DNA from: Diadema setosum
Lineage: Eukaryota; Echinodermata; Echinoidea; Diadematoida; Diadematidae
Assembly: GCA_033980235.1 (NCBI GenBank)
Contig: CM067062.1
Span: 6,872,900-6,936,899, forward strand
DNA: 64,000 nucleotides
Direction: 5' to 3'
Part shown: positions 1 to 12,519 of the stretch, piece by piece
How positions within the stretch are numbered: position 1 is the stretch's first letter
How the letters are laid out: each line of letters opens with the position of its first letter
Position numbers and translations under genes: made by a program
The notes under the pieces: generated by a model
Told to the model about the DNA's origin: nothing
Databases searched by the model: none
The model's input: the letters and a program-made list of their open reading frames with translations, nothing else

Positions 1-32
1 TTGACAAACAGGTGCGAAAGTACACTTGCGCC

Positions 33-930
33 TTGACCGACAAGTATGTCTAATTCCGCGAAAAACTTCTCATTTACAATAATGACATTTGCTGGGTCAG
101 TTTTTTGCTTCTTTAGACAGACACCATTGATACATACGCTATTGCGACGGTTGCAAACGTTTTGATTGAACGCAACTTCGACCCAGTTCCCCCCGCATAA
201 AAATGGCTATTATTTTTTCCAGCTTTGGTTTTCAAACCAATCTGGAAAAAAAATATAATACAGGATTAATTGCTCATTCACAATATTATGAAGTTTAATT
301 TAGCGCTCGAATAACTTACGGTACTAACGTTAGTACTGTAGTCAATAAAACCAAGTGTACCGATATGCTCGATAATACTTAATTTTTAAATAGTGATTGT
401 ATAGCATTTGGCTTGCCATAGACGTTCGTGCGGTCATTTTTCAAACGAAGGCGGTGATCGGTGATGAATTGGGGAACGCTGCAAAGTCAAAGAAGTGGAG
501 GAAACAACCAGAAAACAGGAGGAAACAGTGGAAGAGGTGAGTCAAAATGTTGACTGATTAACCTGTATTAGTGTAGGGCCTATGTATTTTTTTCCAGATT
601 GGTTTGAAAACCAAGCTGGAAAAAATAATAATAATAACCATTTTTATGCAGGGGGAACTGGGTAGAAGTTGCATTCAATCAAAACGATTGAAACCGTCGC
701 AATACTTGAATAGCATACAATCACAATGTATGTTTATGTATCATGACAAAATGGTGTCTAATCTATGACTGAGTATGACTAACGTTAGATTTAAATAGTA
801 GCCTAGACCTCTAGTCTAGTAAATTTAAACATTGAATTGGTAGAGAAGCGAAAAACTGACCCAGCATGCAGCAAATGTCATTATTATAAATGAGAAGTTT
901 TTCGCGGAATTAGACATACTTGTCGGTCAA
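33..930. mobile_element. Non-autonomous DNA transposon with long inverted arms and 9-bp target duplication
   Basis: The ends are TTGACCGACAAGTATGTC at 33-50 and its exact complement at 913-930. The left arm continues to about 255 and pairs with about 590-930, the right arm being longer by an internal insert at about 725-840. The 9-mer ACTTGCGCC lies directly outside both ends (24-32 and 931-939), so this is a target-site duplication. Long TIRs plus a 9-bp duplication are the usual signature of Mutator-like elements, but no transposase is present, so the superfamily is inference. The roughly 330-bp core includes a purine-rich stretch ending in a good splice donor (GTGAGT at 537-542). Confidence 0.8.
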
Positions 931-939
931 ACTTGCGCC

Positions 940-2590
940 TAGATCTGTTTCTACGTTAAGTTTACTACTAGAACCCTACCAGTAAATTTTACCAGTTACA
1001 GTAAGGGTACCGGTTTTCGACACTTTAGCACATTTCCTTGCTTACCAACAATACTGCACCGTTTTACCTCGGAATTTCGATATGAGGTTGAGCTACAAAG
1101 GCCAATAATAATATGCCTTGAACGAATTCCAATTTGAATGCACTCGTGTTCAATCTTAGCGAATTCCGTCACGCCGTCGCTGGCATCAGATTTCGACACC
1201 CAGCATCATTTTTCGACACAATCACTAGCGCGCATCACGCATAAATCACATGGCGCGTACAGTACGCGTACACTGCATTGTGGACGCAAACCAGCAAAGT
1301 ACCGGCGCAAGAACTTGTTGTTTCCTCTATAACGTGTCTTACTATGGGAATGTCGAAATCCGGTGCCACATTCTCAAAGCCAACTCTTTCTACTAGTACA
1401 AGTTTGCTCATTTATCACGAATTCAGCCATGAAATTACTAAAGACGATTATGAAATCAAACATCAGGATTTGGCAAACAAACTGATACTAAAGTAAGATA
1501 ACCGGCATGGGTGAATTTCATTTTACGGCGATGTTTACAAAATGCGTCATATTGTGTGAACCCCTGAAAATGGCCGACATCAAAATTTCTGCTGACACTG
1601 TGTTGCTTTTCTCCTAAATATTCTACCGTCGGATTATGATGACAAGTGACAAATGGTGTTTATATAAGTAAGACTAGAAATGTGATTGATAACTTGGGTG
1701 ATTGTTGAAGTCAGACGTTTGTATTGAGTATAAAATTTGATAAGAATTATCTGCTGGGTGTCGAAATCTGGGTCCTGTCGAAAACTGGTGCACTAACGGT
1801 ACATGCTCGATGCTGTAGGCCCTACCGGTAGTTTCTACACACACACCAAAGTCAAGTCAGAGTCACAACATGAAATGCAATAGGTGGGACCGGTATATTC
1901 CTACGACTACGAGTTGTATGTTTATTATCGACGCGACGGTTATTATTAAAACAGGGATGCCGTAAAAACAATAGACAGTACGTTACGGATACGTTACCTG
2001 TGTTCATCAGCACTTCCGTCACTAAGGATGCCATAACTGCAGATACTTGTCGTACAACAGCAGGGAAACACTTCTGTGATGCGTTTATGTGCCATAAACT
2101 AGAATTCGACGGATCAACTACACTGTACTACTAGTATTATGCCATATCAAAGGACACCCCGTATTCGATATTACACATGCGCATGCAGCGCATATCGCGC
2201 TCATAATCATATCATGCACGTTTACGTTTACGTTTTCAACCAATAAGCGCACGTCTACGAGAGCGCGCGGTGAGCTGAGCGAGGTAGTGCGCTTGGCGAT
2301 TCTACCTGGCCGTCGCTACCTGACCCTCGTTTGGTCCCAGTGACCTGGGACTAGAAGACACACGTCTTCCTACATGTCTCATCTACATTGGGGCAAAGAT
2401 ACAGCCCTGTTGTCAAGAATGTGCAGTCCAATCTATAGGTTTTATAGAAAAATACGTGTATATATAAGCTCAGATGCTCTAACAGCAAACAAGTAAAGGC
2501 AAGAATTGATTAAAAGGAAATATACGGACTAATAACATGGCATATTCTAAAAAGGTCTTAACTACGGTGAATGTATACTATAGTTTACAA
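940..2590. other. Gene-less stretch with an inverted TTTCGACAC motif block
   Basis: No coding region is recognised. The word TTTCGACAC or its complement recurs at about 1014, 1191, 1211, 1343, 1758 and 1777. An 18-bp perfect inverted pair is seen at 1187-1204 and 1753-1770, and a weaker outer pair at about 1004-1030 and 1771-1800, so 1004-1802 may be a decayed TIR element of about 800 bp. From 1800 to 2590 nothing further is seen. Confidence 0.4.
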
Positions 2591-2599
2591 AAAGAAAAA

Positions 2600-4280
2600 A
2601 ATATCAACATGTATGCATTGAAACGGGAAATAAACTTACTTGAACTTCAAGTGAGATGATGATTTTACAAAATTTTGAAAGATTCTTTAGTTGCTTAATA
2701 GATTTAACATTAAAAAACTGATTTAACTTAATGACATTAGGTTTGCGCTCATCAATGAAAAACGGACACAACAAAACAATGAAATTCATCATCCGAGTGT
2801 ACTTCAAGGCTACACAACGAACATATTTCAAGAGATAGATCAGATGAATAACGACATTTAGCGACTGGCAGATTATGGTTACCACATCAAAATTTACATA
2901 AAGATATCCTATCTCCTACCTCCAAATTTAACAGATATTTTTCTATACCAGCTTCCTGTTTAAAAATTCTGTAATTGAAACATAAACGATTTATTAACTT
3001 CCTCATTCCAGTTTTGATAATCTATATCATGACTCTACGGTCCACTGATGACTTAACCCAATGCATTCCATAATTGTCTAAGATACTTTTAGTATTTAAG
3101 ATCCATCTTGAATGAAAATTACAATTTTCATGAAGTTTTCGTAACATATTGTAGACGGTGTAAGAGAGTTTAGATATTTTACCTTGGCTAACCTTTGCCC
3201 AAAAAATTAACCATACGCACGTATGAGCCATCCTACTTTTGAGGGCAGATCTACCAATTTCGCCGTACACCATGCATATTTGGCAATGCTACGATTTGAT
3301 TTAAGCAAACTTTTAAGAAATTGCCTATGAAATATCATCAATACAATCTAGCTTCTGAAATCCCCACACTTCACTACCATACAATACAAATCGGAACAAC
3401 AAGCTGATCAAAAAGCTCACACTGAATATCCACAGGTAAGCACAATTTGTTTGCTTTGCTAAGTAAAGCAAACATGCTCATCTCGCTTGAGTAACCTGTT
3501 TATTGATAGCTTTATTAATGGAACCATTACAATTGAAAGTAGTTCCGAGGTACATCACAATCAAAAACATTAAGGTGAATATCGCCAAAAGTAAACTTGG
3601 GGTAACTGCGCACTTTTCCACGAGAAAATACAACAATCTTTGTTTTACTTCTGTTAACAGACAATTTCCAAAGCTCACAGTACTGGTGTACAGATGATAA
3701 AGCAGTTTGCAGTTCGTCGGCAGACTCAGCCATATAGCCATCGTATATCGTCAGCATAAAGTACTCAGTAACACATAAAGAAGTAGAAACACTTTAATGT
3801 CATCATTACAGACATTTTTCTTAATCTCAGAAGCACACATATCAAGACCCTTATCAATGCCTAGTAACATGATATGCAAAATCATTCAAATACATTACAA
3901 ACAGTAAAGGAGACAAAATTTCTCCCTGCCTAACTCGTATTTATTACAAGCTTAAGAATTGGACAAAGTATAACCCAACTTTATACAAGATTTTGCATTT
4001 AAATACATTATTATAAACAACCCTAATGATGTTTACCATTAATACCATTAGAAACGAGTGGATACCACAGGGATGACCTATCAATAAATCAAAAGCTTTC
4101 GGATAGTCTTTAAACGCACAATAAATTCTCTTACCACGATGCAAATAATACAAATCAATAAGACCAAGGAATGTGAAAATATGATCCAGTGTATGTGCTA
4201 TAGCTTCCTTTGAATCCAGCTTGTTCTTCACCAATAATCCCAGCACAATTCAAAAGTTCAGTAAGTCTAGTATTTATGCA
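2600..4280 (-). pseudogene. Decayed LINE (non-LTR retrotransposon) reverse transcriptase, 3' half
   Basis: Read on the minus strand this is a broken non-LTR reverse transcriptase. From high to low coordinates one sees the pre-catalytic motif EEQAGF near 4210, a DYxKAFD palm motif near 4100, the catalytic YADD box at 3747-3758, the conserved stretch WKLSVNRSKTK near 3640, then C-terminal text (MVYGEIGR near 3260) and a Cys/His tail of the form CSLC...DEFH near 2800. The reading frame shifts right after YADD and several more times, so no functional protein can be made. The 5' half with the endonuclease is missing. A G-run and simple sequence follow at 4290. The clade cannot be fixed by eye. Confidence 0.75.
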
Positions 4281-6689
4281 AGAAAAAAAAAAGGGGGGGG
4301 GGATCATAGAGCTCTAATACAGCTCTATATGGGGGGGGGGGGGGGATCTGTCTTCATACTTTAGCTCTCTCCTTATACTACACGCCCTCAACGACGGTAC
4401 TTCTGTGTGCGATATTGCAAGTACACACCGTATAGGAACTAGGAAGGCAGTCCTGGCAGTGGACTATCGCCCTCATTGCACCATTGTTGTGTTGGGATCG
4501 GTTTATATTTTGAGAGGTATACATTTAATCAATGACTTGTGACACAGTTGAGTTTAATTTCGAAGAGCACTTTGTTCGAGAGGTGTTTGGGAGCGATCCC
4601 CTCTCCTCGAGGTTCAGATTCCAAGTCCTCTTCTCTGCATGATTCTCGTCATATTACATTCATTGTCATTTGATACCCATTGGTTATACTATGAATGGGT
4701 GAATGGGGTGGAGTCTTCATGTTAAAGAGAGGTTTTAATTGGGCAAAACTTTGGTTGTTAAAGAAACAAAGGCGGGACTAGTTTTTATAAAGGAGGTATA
4801 TTCTTGGTTTTAGATTCAACAACGATTCTACGTAATCAATGGGGGAAGGGCAGGATGTGTGGGTTTAGATGGGGCTAGTGTTGATGTACAATGTATACTC
4901 GAGGGATGATGAAGGTCGATGACTCACTGGTGGAGAGTATTGGTTATAGGGGTATTTGACTGGCCGGGAGTGAAGAGATATATCCAGTCATAGTGGAATA
5001 GGAGGGGGTAGTGATAACTTTCTGTATCATTACACAACACTATACAAAGCGATCATCGATGCTAACTAAAGCTGTAGGCCTCTGAAGAATGTTATTGAAT
5101 CCCTGCCTGAATAACCATGAACGAGAGACTTTCACAAAGCTTTACTGTTACACCATAGGGAGTCAAAGGATAAATATATGAATAGAATATAATCCTACAG
5201 CTCTCGAATCACGCCTTATTATCTAAATTTCTCCTCTTGATTCCTGGGACGGTGCGACTACTTCCGTCTGAAGAATGAAGGCAGAGCAGCTGATCATTTT
5301 ACGAGACATCTCTTCAAGTTTGCCCGAAGTTACATCTTCATTGCTGAAAAGTACGCGTGAAAACTCAGACACGTTTTCTACGTAATGTATAAACACATTC
5401 CTATTCATTATACCAAATTGGTGACTTTTTTTAGTTAGCTTGGAGTTTATGTGGGTGTTTTCACCTTGCTTTGAATAGATTACCACGAGCTCCATGATAA
5501 AACATTTGCCTTAGGTCTACTTCTTCATTCGCAATCGTAACCTCATGCTGGTAAAATGGCAGCTCCAAGCCTATTTTATTAGCATGATTAGCGCATTGCG
5601 TGTAAATTCGGACGGGGGAGGTAAATCGACGCCTTCGAAAACAACAATAACGACTACATTTTTATTGACATGTCTTATTAACATCTTGCAGGGTCATTGG
5701 CGGGATTGTGAGAGCATGCATTAAGGTATACTAAGTTAAAATTGCCGTTTAGTTGTTTGGATACACTGCTGGCAATGGACTTTATCATAAAATATATAGA
5801 ATTTCTTAAGATTAAAAAAAAAAGTATAGTAACATAGTGTATATAATATATTGAAACTTTTATCGACCCTTATTTTATCGCAGTACTGCCTGATATGCCG
5901 AGTCACGGCCTTCCGGACTTTGCCTAACATGACTCTGTGTGCAATTACAAATTCAGACCTCTATTTTATATAAACATAAACCGCTTGAAAAAGCAAGCAC
6001 ACACACACACACACACAAATAAAAATAAAAGGAGCAAACGATAATTTATTCATTCATGCATTCATTCATTTATTTTTCCATTTCCAACAGGAACATAAGA
6101 ATATTTTACAGAGATTGAATACACGAATTTCATCATAATAGAAAATAAAGGATAAGTTTATAAAATATTGTCAGTATACGGAAATGCTGGAAATAGTGGG
6201 GAGGAATGCTAAAAAGCAGTGCTTGTTAGAGTGCATTCTCCCGAAATGTAATACAACAAATTATATGATTGATTGACTGATATACATAAAAAGTTGAAGA
6301 AACAAAAGAAACTAAGACATGGAGACCTATAACTAACCTAAGTAACCCGAAACAAACACCGATGAACAAATCCCTCGTAAGTCGCTGTCATGCCGGAAGA
6401 GCAAGGAAAGAGAGGATGTGTGAGAGAGAGAGAGAGAGAGATAATGTATTATGTGCAGTGAAGATAAAATACAATAAAGATAGAAGAAGACTATAACCAG
6501 ACGAGAGGTAGTGGATGGATGGAGCTGCTTAGCCGCGATTTTAACAGAATATAAAGTTGGATTTTTCAATATTCTTTGCAACCATTAAGGGATCAACACA
6601 ATTTTACAATTCCATAAAGTTAATTATACAAAATATCAAGTTTCATGATGAGATTGAGATAAATTCTTGACACTGGTCATTTTTTTTTT
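4281..6689. other. Gene-less stretch with homopolymer and simple repeats
   Basis: No recognisable gene. It holds long G-runs at about 4291-4345, a (CA)n tract at about 5996-6018, an (ATTC)n-like tract at 6050-6080 and a (GA)n tract at about 6421-6441. Open frames here are short and look like chance. Confidence 0.5.
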
Positions 6690-6970
6690 TTTATTTTTTT
6701 TTACAGATTATTCTTAAAAGAACTTAAACTTGGGGACGCCTTTAAAATTTTACGGAGGTTATTCCAATATCTAGGTCCAGCAAATGTAATAGATTGTATA
6801 AAAATAGTCCTAGTTAAAGGTAGATGGAATTCATCAGAGTGACGAGTCGCATATTAATGGAAGGAGCGGTTTCTCGCAATCATGCTGGTGAAAACAGACG
6901 GCCACAAATTATTACTGAGTCTGTACATCAACATTCCCAGACAATAATGATAATAAAGGTCGGTATCTTT
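6690..6970 (-). pseudogene. LINE C-terminal fragment
   Basis: The minus strand encodes GPRYWNNLRKILKASPSL around 6790-6720. This fits the conserved tail GPxxWNxLxxxIK...SLxxFKxxL of many LINE reverse transcriptases. The same layout is seen at 15785-16080 and 26370-26640, which suggests one abundant LINE lineage. No RT core is attached, so this is a short 3' remnant next to an A/T-rich tract at 6680-6705. Confidence 0.55.
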
Positions 6971-7345
6971 AAAATTTTGTTTTCATCATTGAATGGCCAT
7001 CATTGAATGGCCAGCAATTTCATTTCATTTTTCATTTTCATTTCATTTTTTCATTTCATTGTTTCTGTATGGTACAACTAATAATCAACTTTGATCACTT
7101 TCAGAAATATACACATGGTTCATAATTCCAATTCCAATTCCAATTCAAAGTTGATTTCATTTTTCGACAAAACATGATATGTTTCACTTCCTTTGATAAC
7201 AGAAAATAAGGTAAACAGAACATTGTGAAATGAAAAGACTGTACAATATTTATTGAGGACTTTATAGTAATTATACAATGTACATTATAGTAAAGAAGAA
7301 ACAGAAGTGATCGAAGTGAAGTGCATGTATAACCTTGCTTAAAGT
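6971..7345. other. Gene-less stretch with short repeats
   Basis: No gene is seen. It contains imperfect CATTTCATTTT repeats at about 7010-7060 and three to four copies of AATTCC at 7122-7146. Confidence 0.45.
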
Positions 7346-7539
7346 GCGAAAATCAGGGGCGTCACCAGCTTTTTTTTCAAGGGGGGTGCGTTTTGATAAT
7401 GTAACGAGATTTTGTGGACAGACATTTGGAATTCAGGAAGCTCTCAATCCCCAGACTTTTAGGGTTTTTTAGGGAAACCAAGCGGGGAAAGGGCACCGGC
7501 GCAGCTTTAGGATTTCATCCTTTTTTTTTTCTTTTTTTT

Positions 7540-9400
7540 TTGGGGGAGGGGGGTGTTAGTATGCGAGGGAGCGAAGTGACCGAGCCCGATCGAACGGAGC
7601 GAGCAAGAGGGGGGGGGGGGGGGGGTGAGAATTTTTTTGCATTTTGATGTTGTAAATGATGCAATATGATGCATGTTTTTGCTTGTTTTATCGACTTGAA
7701 ACAGTCCCACTTGTTTAAGGTAGCAGAATAATTTGATTTCGATTATTATTGAACAATTTGCCTATAAAATACGGCCTAGGATCATCCAAATAAACTTCCT
7801 GTGTGTAATATTTACACTGAATATCATGAACGCGACCAAGCAAGAGCGAGCGGAGGGAGAGAGGGGGTAGGGTGTGGGAGGGGGTTGTCCCCCTCCCACG
7901 GTGAGAAGCTTTTTTCATTTTTATGTTGTAAATGGTGCAGATGCAGGTTTTTGCGTGTTTTATCGACTTGAAACAGTCCCACTTGTTTAAGGTAGTAGTA
8001 CATTTTGATGTAAATTGTTATTGAACCATGTGCCTATAACTGATATCATTTAGATAAACTTTTTGTATTAATTCTTACACTGATGATGTCATGAACGCGA
8101 CCGAGCCCGAGCAAGCGGAGCGAGCGAGGGGGGAGGGAGTGGGAGGGGGTCGTCCCCCCCCCCCCCAGCACAATGAGAACTGAAATTGTATTTTGATGTT
8201 GTAAATGGTGCAATGCGATGCATGTTTTTGCTTGTTTTATCAACTTGAAACAGACCCACTTGTTTAAGGTAGCAATCTATTTTGATCTAGATTATTGTTG
8301 AACAATTTGCATATAAAATATTATCATCAAAATAAACTTCCTGTTTTTATATTTACACTGAATATCATGAATGCGACGAAACAAGAGCAAGACTTGCTCA
8401 CTTAGTGAGCTCACTTAGTGAGCGAGTGAGCGAGGGGGAGGGTGTGGGAGGGGTGTGTGGGAGGGGGTTTGATGTAAATTGTTCATGAACAATTTGCCTA
8501 TAGAATGGTATCATTTAAATAAACTTCTTGTATTAATTCTTACACTGATGTCATGAACGCGACCGAGCCCGAGCAAGCGGAGCGAGAGAGGGTTTAGGGT
8601 GTTGGAGGGGATTGTCCCCCTCCCACGGTGAGAACTTTTTGCATTTTGATGTTGTAAACGGTGCAATTTGATGCAGGTTTTTCCGTGTTTTATCGACTTG
8701 AAACAGTCCCACTTGTTTAAGGTAGCAGTACATTTTGATGTAAATTGTTATTAAACCATGTGCCTATAAATGATATCATTTAGATAAACTTCCTGTATTA
8801 ATTCTTACACTGATGATGTCATGAACGCGACCGAGCCCGAGCAAGCGGAGCGAGTGAGGGGGGGGGGGGGGGGGGGGTGAGAGGGGGTCGTCCCCCCTAG
8901 CACGGTGAGAACTGAAATTGTATTTTGAATGGTGCAATGCGATGCATGTTTTTGTTTGTTTTATCAACTTGAAACAGTCCCACTTGTTTAAGGTAGCAGT
9001 ATATCTATTTTGATGTAGATTATTGTTCAACAATTTGCATGTAAAATATTATCATTAAAATAAACTTCCTGTTTTTATAATTGAATATTATGAACGCGAC
9101 GAAACAAGAGCGAGTGAGCGAGTGAGCGAGGGGGAGGGTGTGGGAGGGGTATGTGGGAGGGGGTTTGATGTAAATTGTTCACGAACAATTTGCCTATAGA
9201 ATGGTATCATTTAAATAAACTTCTTGTATTAATTCTTACACTGATGTCATGAACGCGACCGAGCCCGAGCAAGCGGAGCGAGCGAGGGTTTAGGGTGTTG
9301 GAGGGGGTTGTCCCCCTCCCACGGTGAGAACTTTTTGCATTTTGATGTTGTAAATGGTGCAATTTGATGCATGTTTTTGCGTGTGGTGCAATACAACTGT
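7540..9400. repeat. Satellite array with three-unit higher-order structure
   Basis: A unit of about 265-275 bp recurs. It carries CATGAACGCGACCGAGC, then a G-rich stretch, then GAAACAGTCCCACTTGTTTA and a TAAACTTCCTGTATTAATTC-like segment. The anchor occurs at 7825, 8090, 8366, 8552, 8820, 9089 and 9248, giving spacings of 265, 276, 186, 268, 269 and 159 bp. The pattern long-short-long repeats, so 8090-8819 and 8820 to about 9400 are two copies of a roughly 0.7-kb trimer. Poly-G runs lie in most units. Confidence 0.8.
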
Positions 9401-9559
9401 ACTTGAATTTTTTGCAGCCCCCTTCCAAAAATAATAACTTAAACAAATAGTTGTTGTTTTTTTTTTTCCGGTGAAATGTCAATGGCTCTTTTTCCGAGTG
9501 TGCATCATCTCTGTATGTACAAAGTATAGTGAGGTAAAGCTTAGGGGGAAGATGTCCAC

Positions 9560-9935
9560 TTGAGGGGGATACCCTCTCCCGCTCGACGGAGCTTTTGAGT
9601 TTTTAGAATTGAAATAGAGCGATCTGAAGCACACTTTTTGTGGGAAATCCGGAAATTGTCATTCCCCATATAGTGTACTAAGTCTATAGAAGGGACAAGG
9701 CAATGGCAGGGTGGTATATAAGATGCCTCTCCCACACTTTCGAGGAAACATTTGTAAATCTGTCAATCTTCATAGGTGTATTAAGTCCATGGAAAATAGA
9801 CCGAACGGGGGAAGGTGTGGGAAGAGGTATCCCCCTCCCACACGAGAGAGACTTTGCTTTTTTAGAATTGAAATTCAGCAACCTTCCATCTGGTGCACAC
9901 TTTGGGTGAAATAATTGGACAGATTTCTAACAAAT
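9560..9935. repeat. Two diverged copies of a ~260-bp unit
   Basis: TTTTTAGAATTGAAAT occurs at about 9599 and 9859, each preceded by a G-rich and pyrimidine-rich stretch and followed by GCACACTTT. The period is about 260 bp. The G-rich segment resembles the satellite just upstream, so this may be an older branch of it. Confidence 0.55.
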
Positions 9936-9942
9936 AAAAGCA

Positions 9943-10260
9943 AGAAAATATTTTCATCTCGGGAATTATAATTATGTGGGGTGGGGCAGATATGGTGCGC
10001 TTGCCCCTCGAACATTTTATGGAGGCAACTTTTTTTTTTTCTGTCAAAAAGCAGGAAAATCTCATCTCACTAATTAATAATTATGGGGGGCAAAATTATA
10101 ATATCCTTGCCCTTCCAATGTTTTTATGGGGGTAAACTTTTTTCTGGCAAAAAAGCAAGAAAATCTTCTCGTCTCGGGAATTATGGGGGGGGGGGGGGCG
10201 GGCAAAATGATATATTTGCCCCTCCATTTTTTTTTTTTTTTTGTAATGAGGCTAAGGCTC
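9943..10260. repeat. Three copies of a ~106-bp unit
   Basis: A unit with GCAAGAAAAT..TCTCGGGAATTA..TTGCCC is repeated at about 9943, 10052 and 10157 (spacings about 109 and 105 bp). It includes variable G- and T-runs. No coding content. Confidence 0.65.
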
Positions 10261-10322
10261 GCACTTGGGCTCCATTATCAATAGGGGTTGGTCAGAAGTA
10301 ACGTGCTGTATATAGACCCTGC

Positions 10323-12076
10323 AAGTGGCGTAACTACGGGGGGCATGGGGGAGGGGGGGGGGGCACGTGCCCCCCTCCAATCCGCTGGTAAAGAAAAGAA
10401 AAAAAAATCCTTACCAAAATGGTATTTCAAGGATTAGTAAACTGCTTTTGAAATCGACTTGAAAGGGTGATCAAGAAATAAGATATTTTTCTAAGATTTC
10501 TTTTAACCATAATTAAAGAGGTATATTGTATGAAACATTGTTCAAAAAGCCCGGAGCCGACAAAAGATTGTGATTCAACGTGATTCCTGGTTGGCATTCT
10601 GAATATAAGCAGGATTTGCGCTGTGTACTCAGAACATCCGAACGGCAAAAGCAGTCGTTGCAATGTTGCGCAATGTGATGTAGAATGTACACCTTTGTAC
10701 CTTACGCTTCGTATAGTAATCAAAGCTAGATCATTGATTTTGCGGTGTTGCTGTATAGTCCATATTAAAATGCTTTGCATTGCCAATAATAAGACTTGAC
10801 CTGGGCTATTTCCTAACTTTTCCATGTATAAAATATGAAACACACACACACACACACAAACACAAACAAAAACGGCGAGGCTCTAAAGTGCAGATTTTGG
10901 ACATCCTTCCCCCGCTTGGTCACTTCGACGCCCCCTCACTGGTCATTATACCTCCCCCAATCATGAACATAAACCGACACCCTTGACTACCAGTGGCGGA
11001 TCCAGGGGGTGCCCACCGGACGCCCCCTCCCCCTCTTAATTTCCAAAGCGAAAAAATATGTAGCTACAACGGCAGTTTTTGGACTTTTCGCTTGCTCGCA
11101 TTTTATCGTTATGCCATTCTCCTGATGTTTCTGCCAGTAACTGCCAACAGCTGCGCCCGGTGCGCGCCCCCACCCTTAACCCTATAAAGCCCAAGGGGGG
11201 GGGGGGGCACATTGTGCCGCCTACCGTATTTTCATTTGCCACTCCTACGCCCTTTACCCAATTTCAACCAAATTTGGTGACTTTTCCTAAAATCTTATTG
11301 CGAACATTTTGATATACAATTTAGCTATGTCCGATATTGGTGGTTGCCATGGCAACCCTAAACTGACAACCATGTTCGTCAGATTTTGCATGATTTTCTG
11401 TTCCAATTTCAGTTAACAATATAATGGATGAAATGGGGGTTTTCTTGACTGTAATTTGCTGAAGGACCAAAATGTGAAGTAATTATGGTTGTGAATTACC
11501 CTGAAATGGTTTTCTTATTATTTCCTTTATTTCTTATATGACATAGGCATCAAACAGTATGTAATAGAAATAATTGAAAATACAGCATTTTCCAAAGACT
11601 ACCCTTTTATTTTGTGTTATCTTCACACAAGCTTTTCCTGTAATATCATTTGTTTATCATATTATTATCAATCTGCAAACTCAAAACTTCAATATTTTTG
11701 AAATATAAAATGTGATACCATTAATATGTATCCATTCCAAGCAATACATCATAGGTTTCAATATTTCTGTATATTGCAATGAATAGCACCCCCACATGTT
11801 GACCTTGTGAAATTTCAGCCATAACAAACAGTGAAGGTTGACTTGCTTAACCTTTGTGGTAAATATAAAAATGATTGATATAAAATAAAAACATTTATAC
11901 TAGGGATAAAGAAATAAAAAGAAAAAACATGATTTTACCGTATTTTCTATGTATTTCTTCGTATTTTGGTAAATAGCGCCCTCAGTGGATGACCTTGAGA
12001 AATTTCAAATGTTGGGTAATGTAGAGTATGAGTTGCTCTACTCACGTGCCAAATATGACGGGGGGGGGGTGCACAT

Positions 12077-12107
<31 letters not shown>

Positions 12108-12519
12108 TTGGGCCTAAAAGGGGTCAAAATAGCTTGGGCTTCATAGGGTTAAATTCCAAAGCGAAAAAATATAGCTTCCAACGGCAGTTTTTGGACTGTA
12201 AAATGTCAAAATTTTCAAGCTCGCTCGCTTCGCTCGCACGCATTTAATTGTTATTCAATTCTCCTAATGTTGCTGCCAGTAATTTGTCGTTTCACACCGT
12301 CATTCCGTAATCCATGTAAAGAAAACTTACAATGTTGCTCAATGACTGCGCTGTGGAATGTATCACATTCCGTTATGTAATTTAGTCCCCATTAAGTTTG
12401 CAGACTGACAGCGCTCACACACACATACACACGCACGCACGCACAAGCATACACACCCTCAAAATTACTTTTCCACGAGGTGCCCCCCCCCCAATGTCTT
12501 GACCCACGGTACGCCACTG
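10323..12519. mobile_element. hAT-like non-autonomous element (middle layer)
   Basis: The left end reads AGTGGCGTA from 10324 and the right end is its near complement, TACGCCACTG at 12510-12519. Directly outside are GACCCTGC (10315-10322) and GACCCTAC (12520-12527), an 8-bp target duplication with one mismatch. CAGTGGCGTA termini with 8-bp duplications are typical of hAT elements. No transposase frame is seen. A third hAT-like terminus, CAGTGGCGGATCCAGG, lies inside at about 10992-11007 without a partner. The element carries two copies of a short segment (TTTCCAAAGCGAAAAAAT at about 11040 and a variant at 12153) on either side of the piggyBac-like MITE. Confidence 0.65.
11176..12152 (+). mobile_element. 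piggyBac-like MITE, copy 1 (innermost layer)
   Basis: The ends are TTAACCCTATAAAGCCCAAG at 11176-11195 and CTTGGGCTTCATAGGGTTAA at 12133-12152. This gives TTAA on both sides and CCCTATAAAGCCC termini, the signature of piggyBac elements. A subterminal GGCACATTGTGCC-like palindrome next to a poly-G/C run is seen at both ends, the right one with 27 consecutive C at 12081-12107. The interior has no transposase. Copy 2 at 18115-19095 is the same family in opposite orientation. Confidence 0.85.

Noticed and set aside
4551..4640. Possible tRNA-like segment with GTTCGAGAGG and GGTTCAGATTCC
   Set aside because: No cloverleaf can be drawn and there is no acceptor-stem pairing.
10427..10855. 142-aa minus-strand frame
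   Set aside because: No recognisable motif; it lies inside a hAT-like element and starts in a (CA)n tract.
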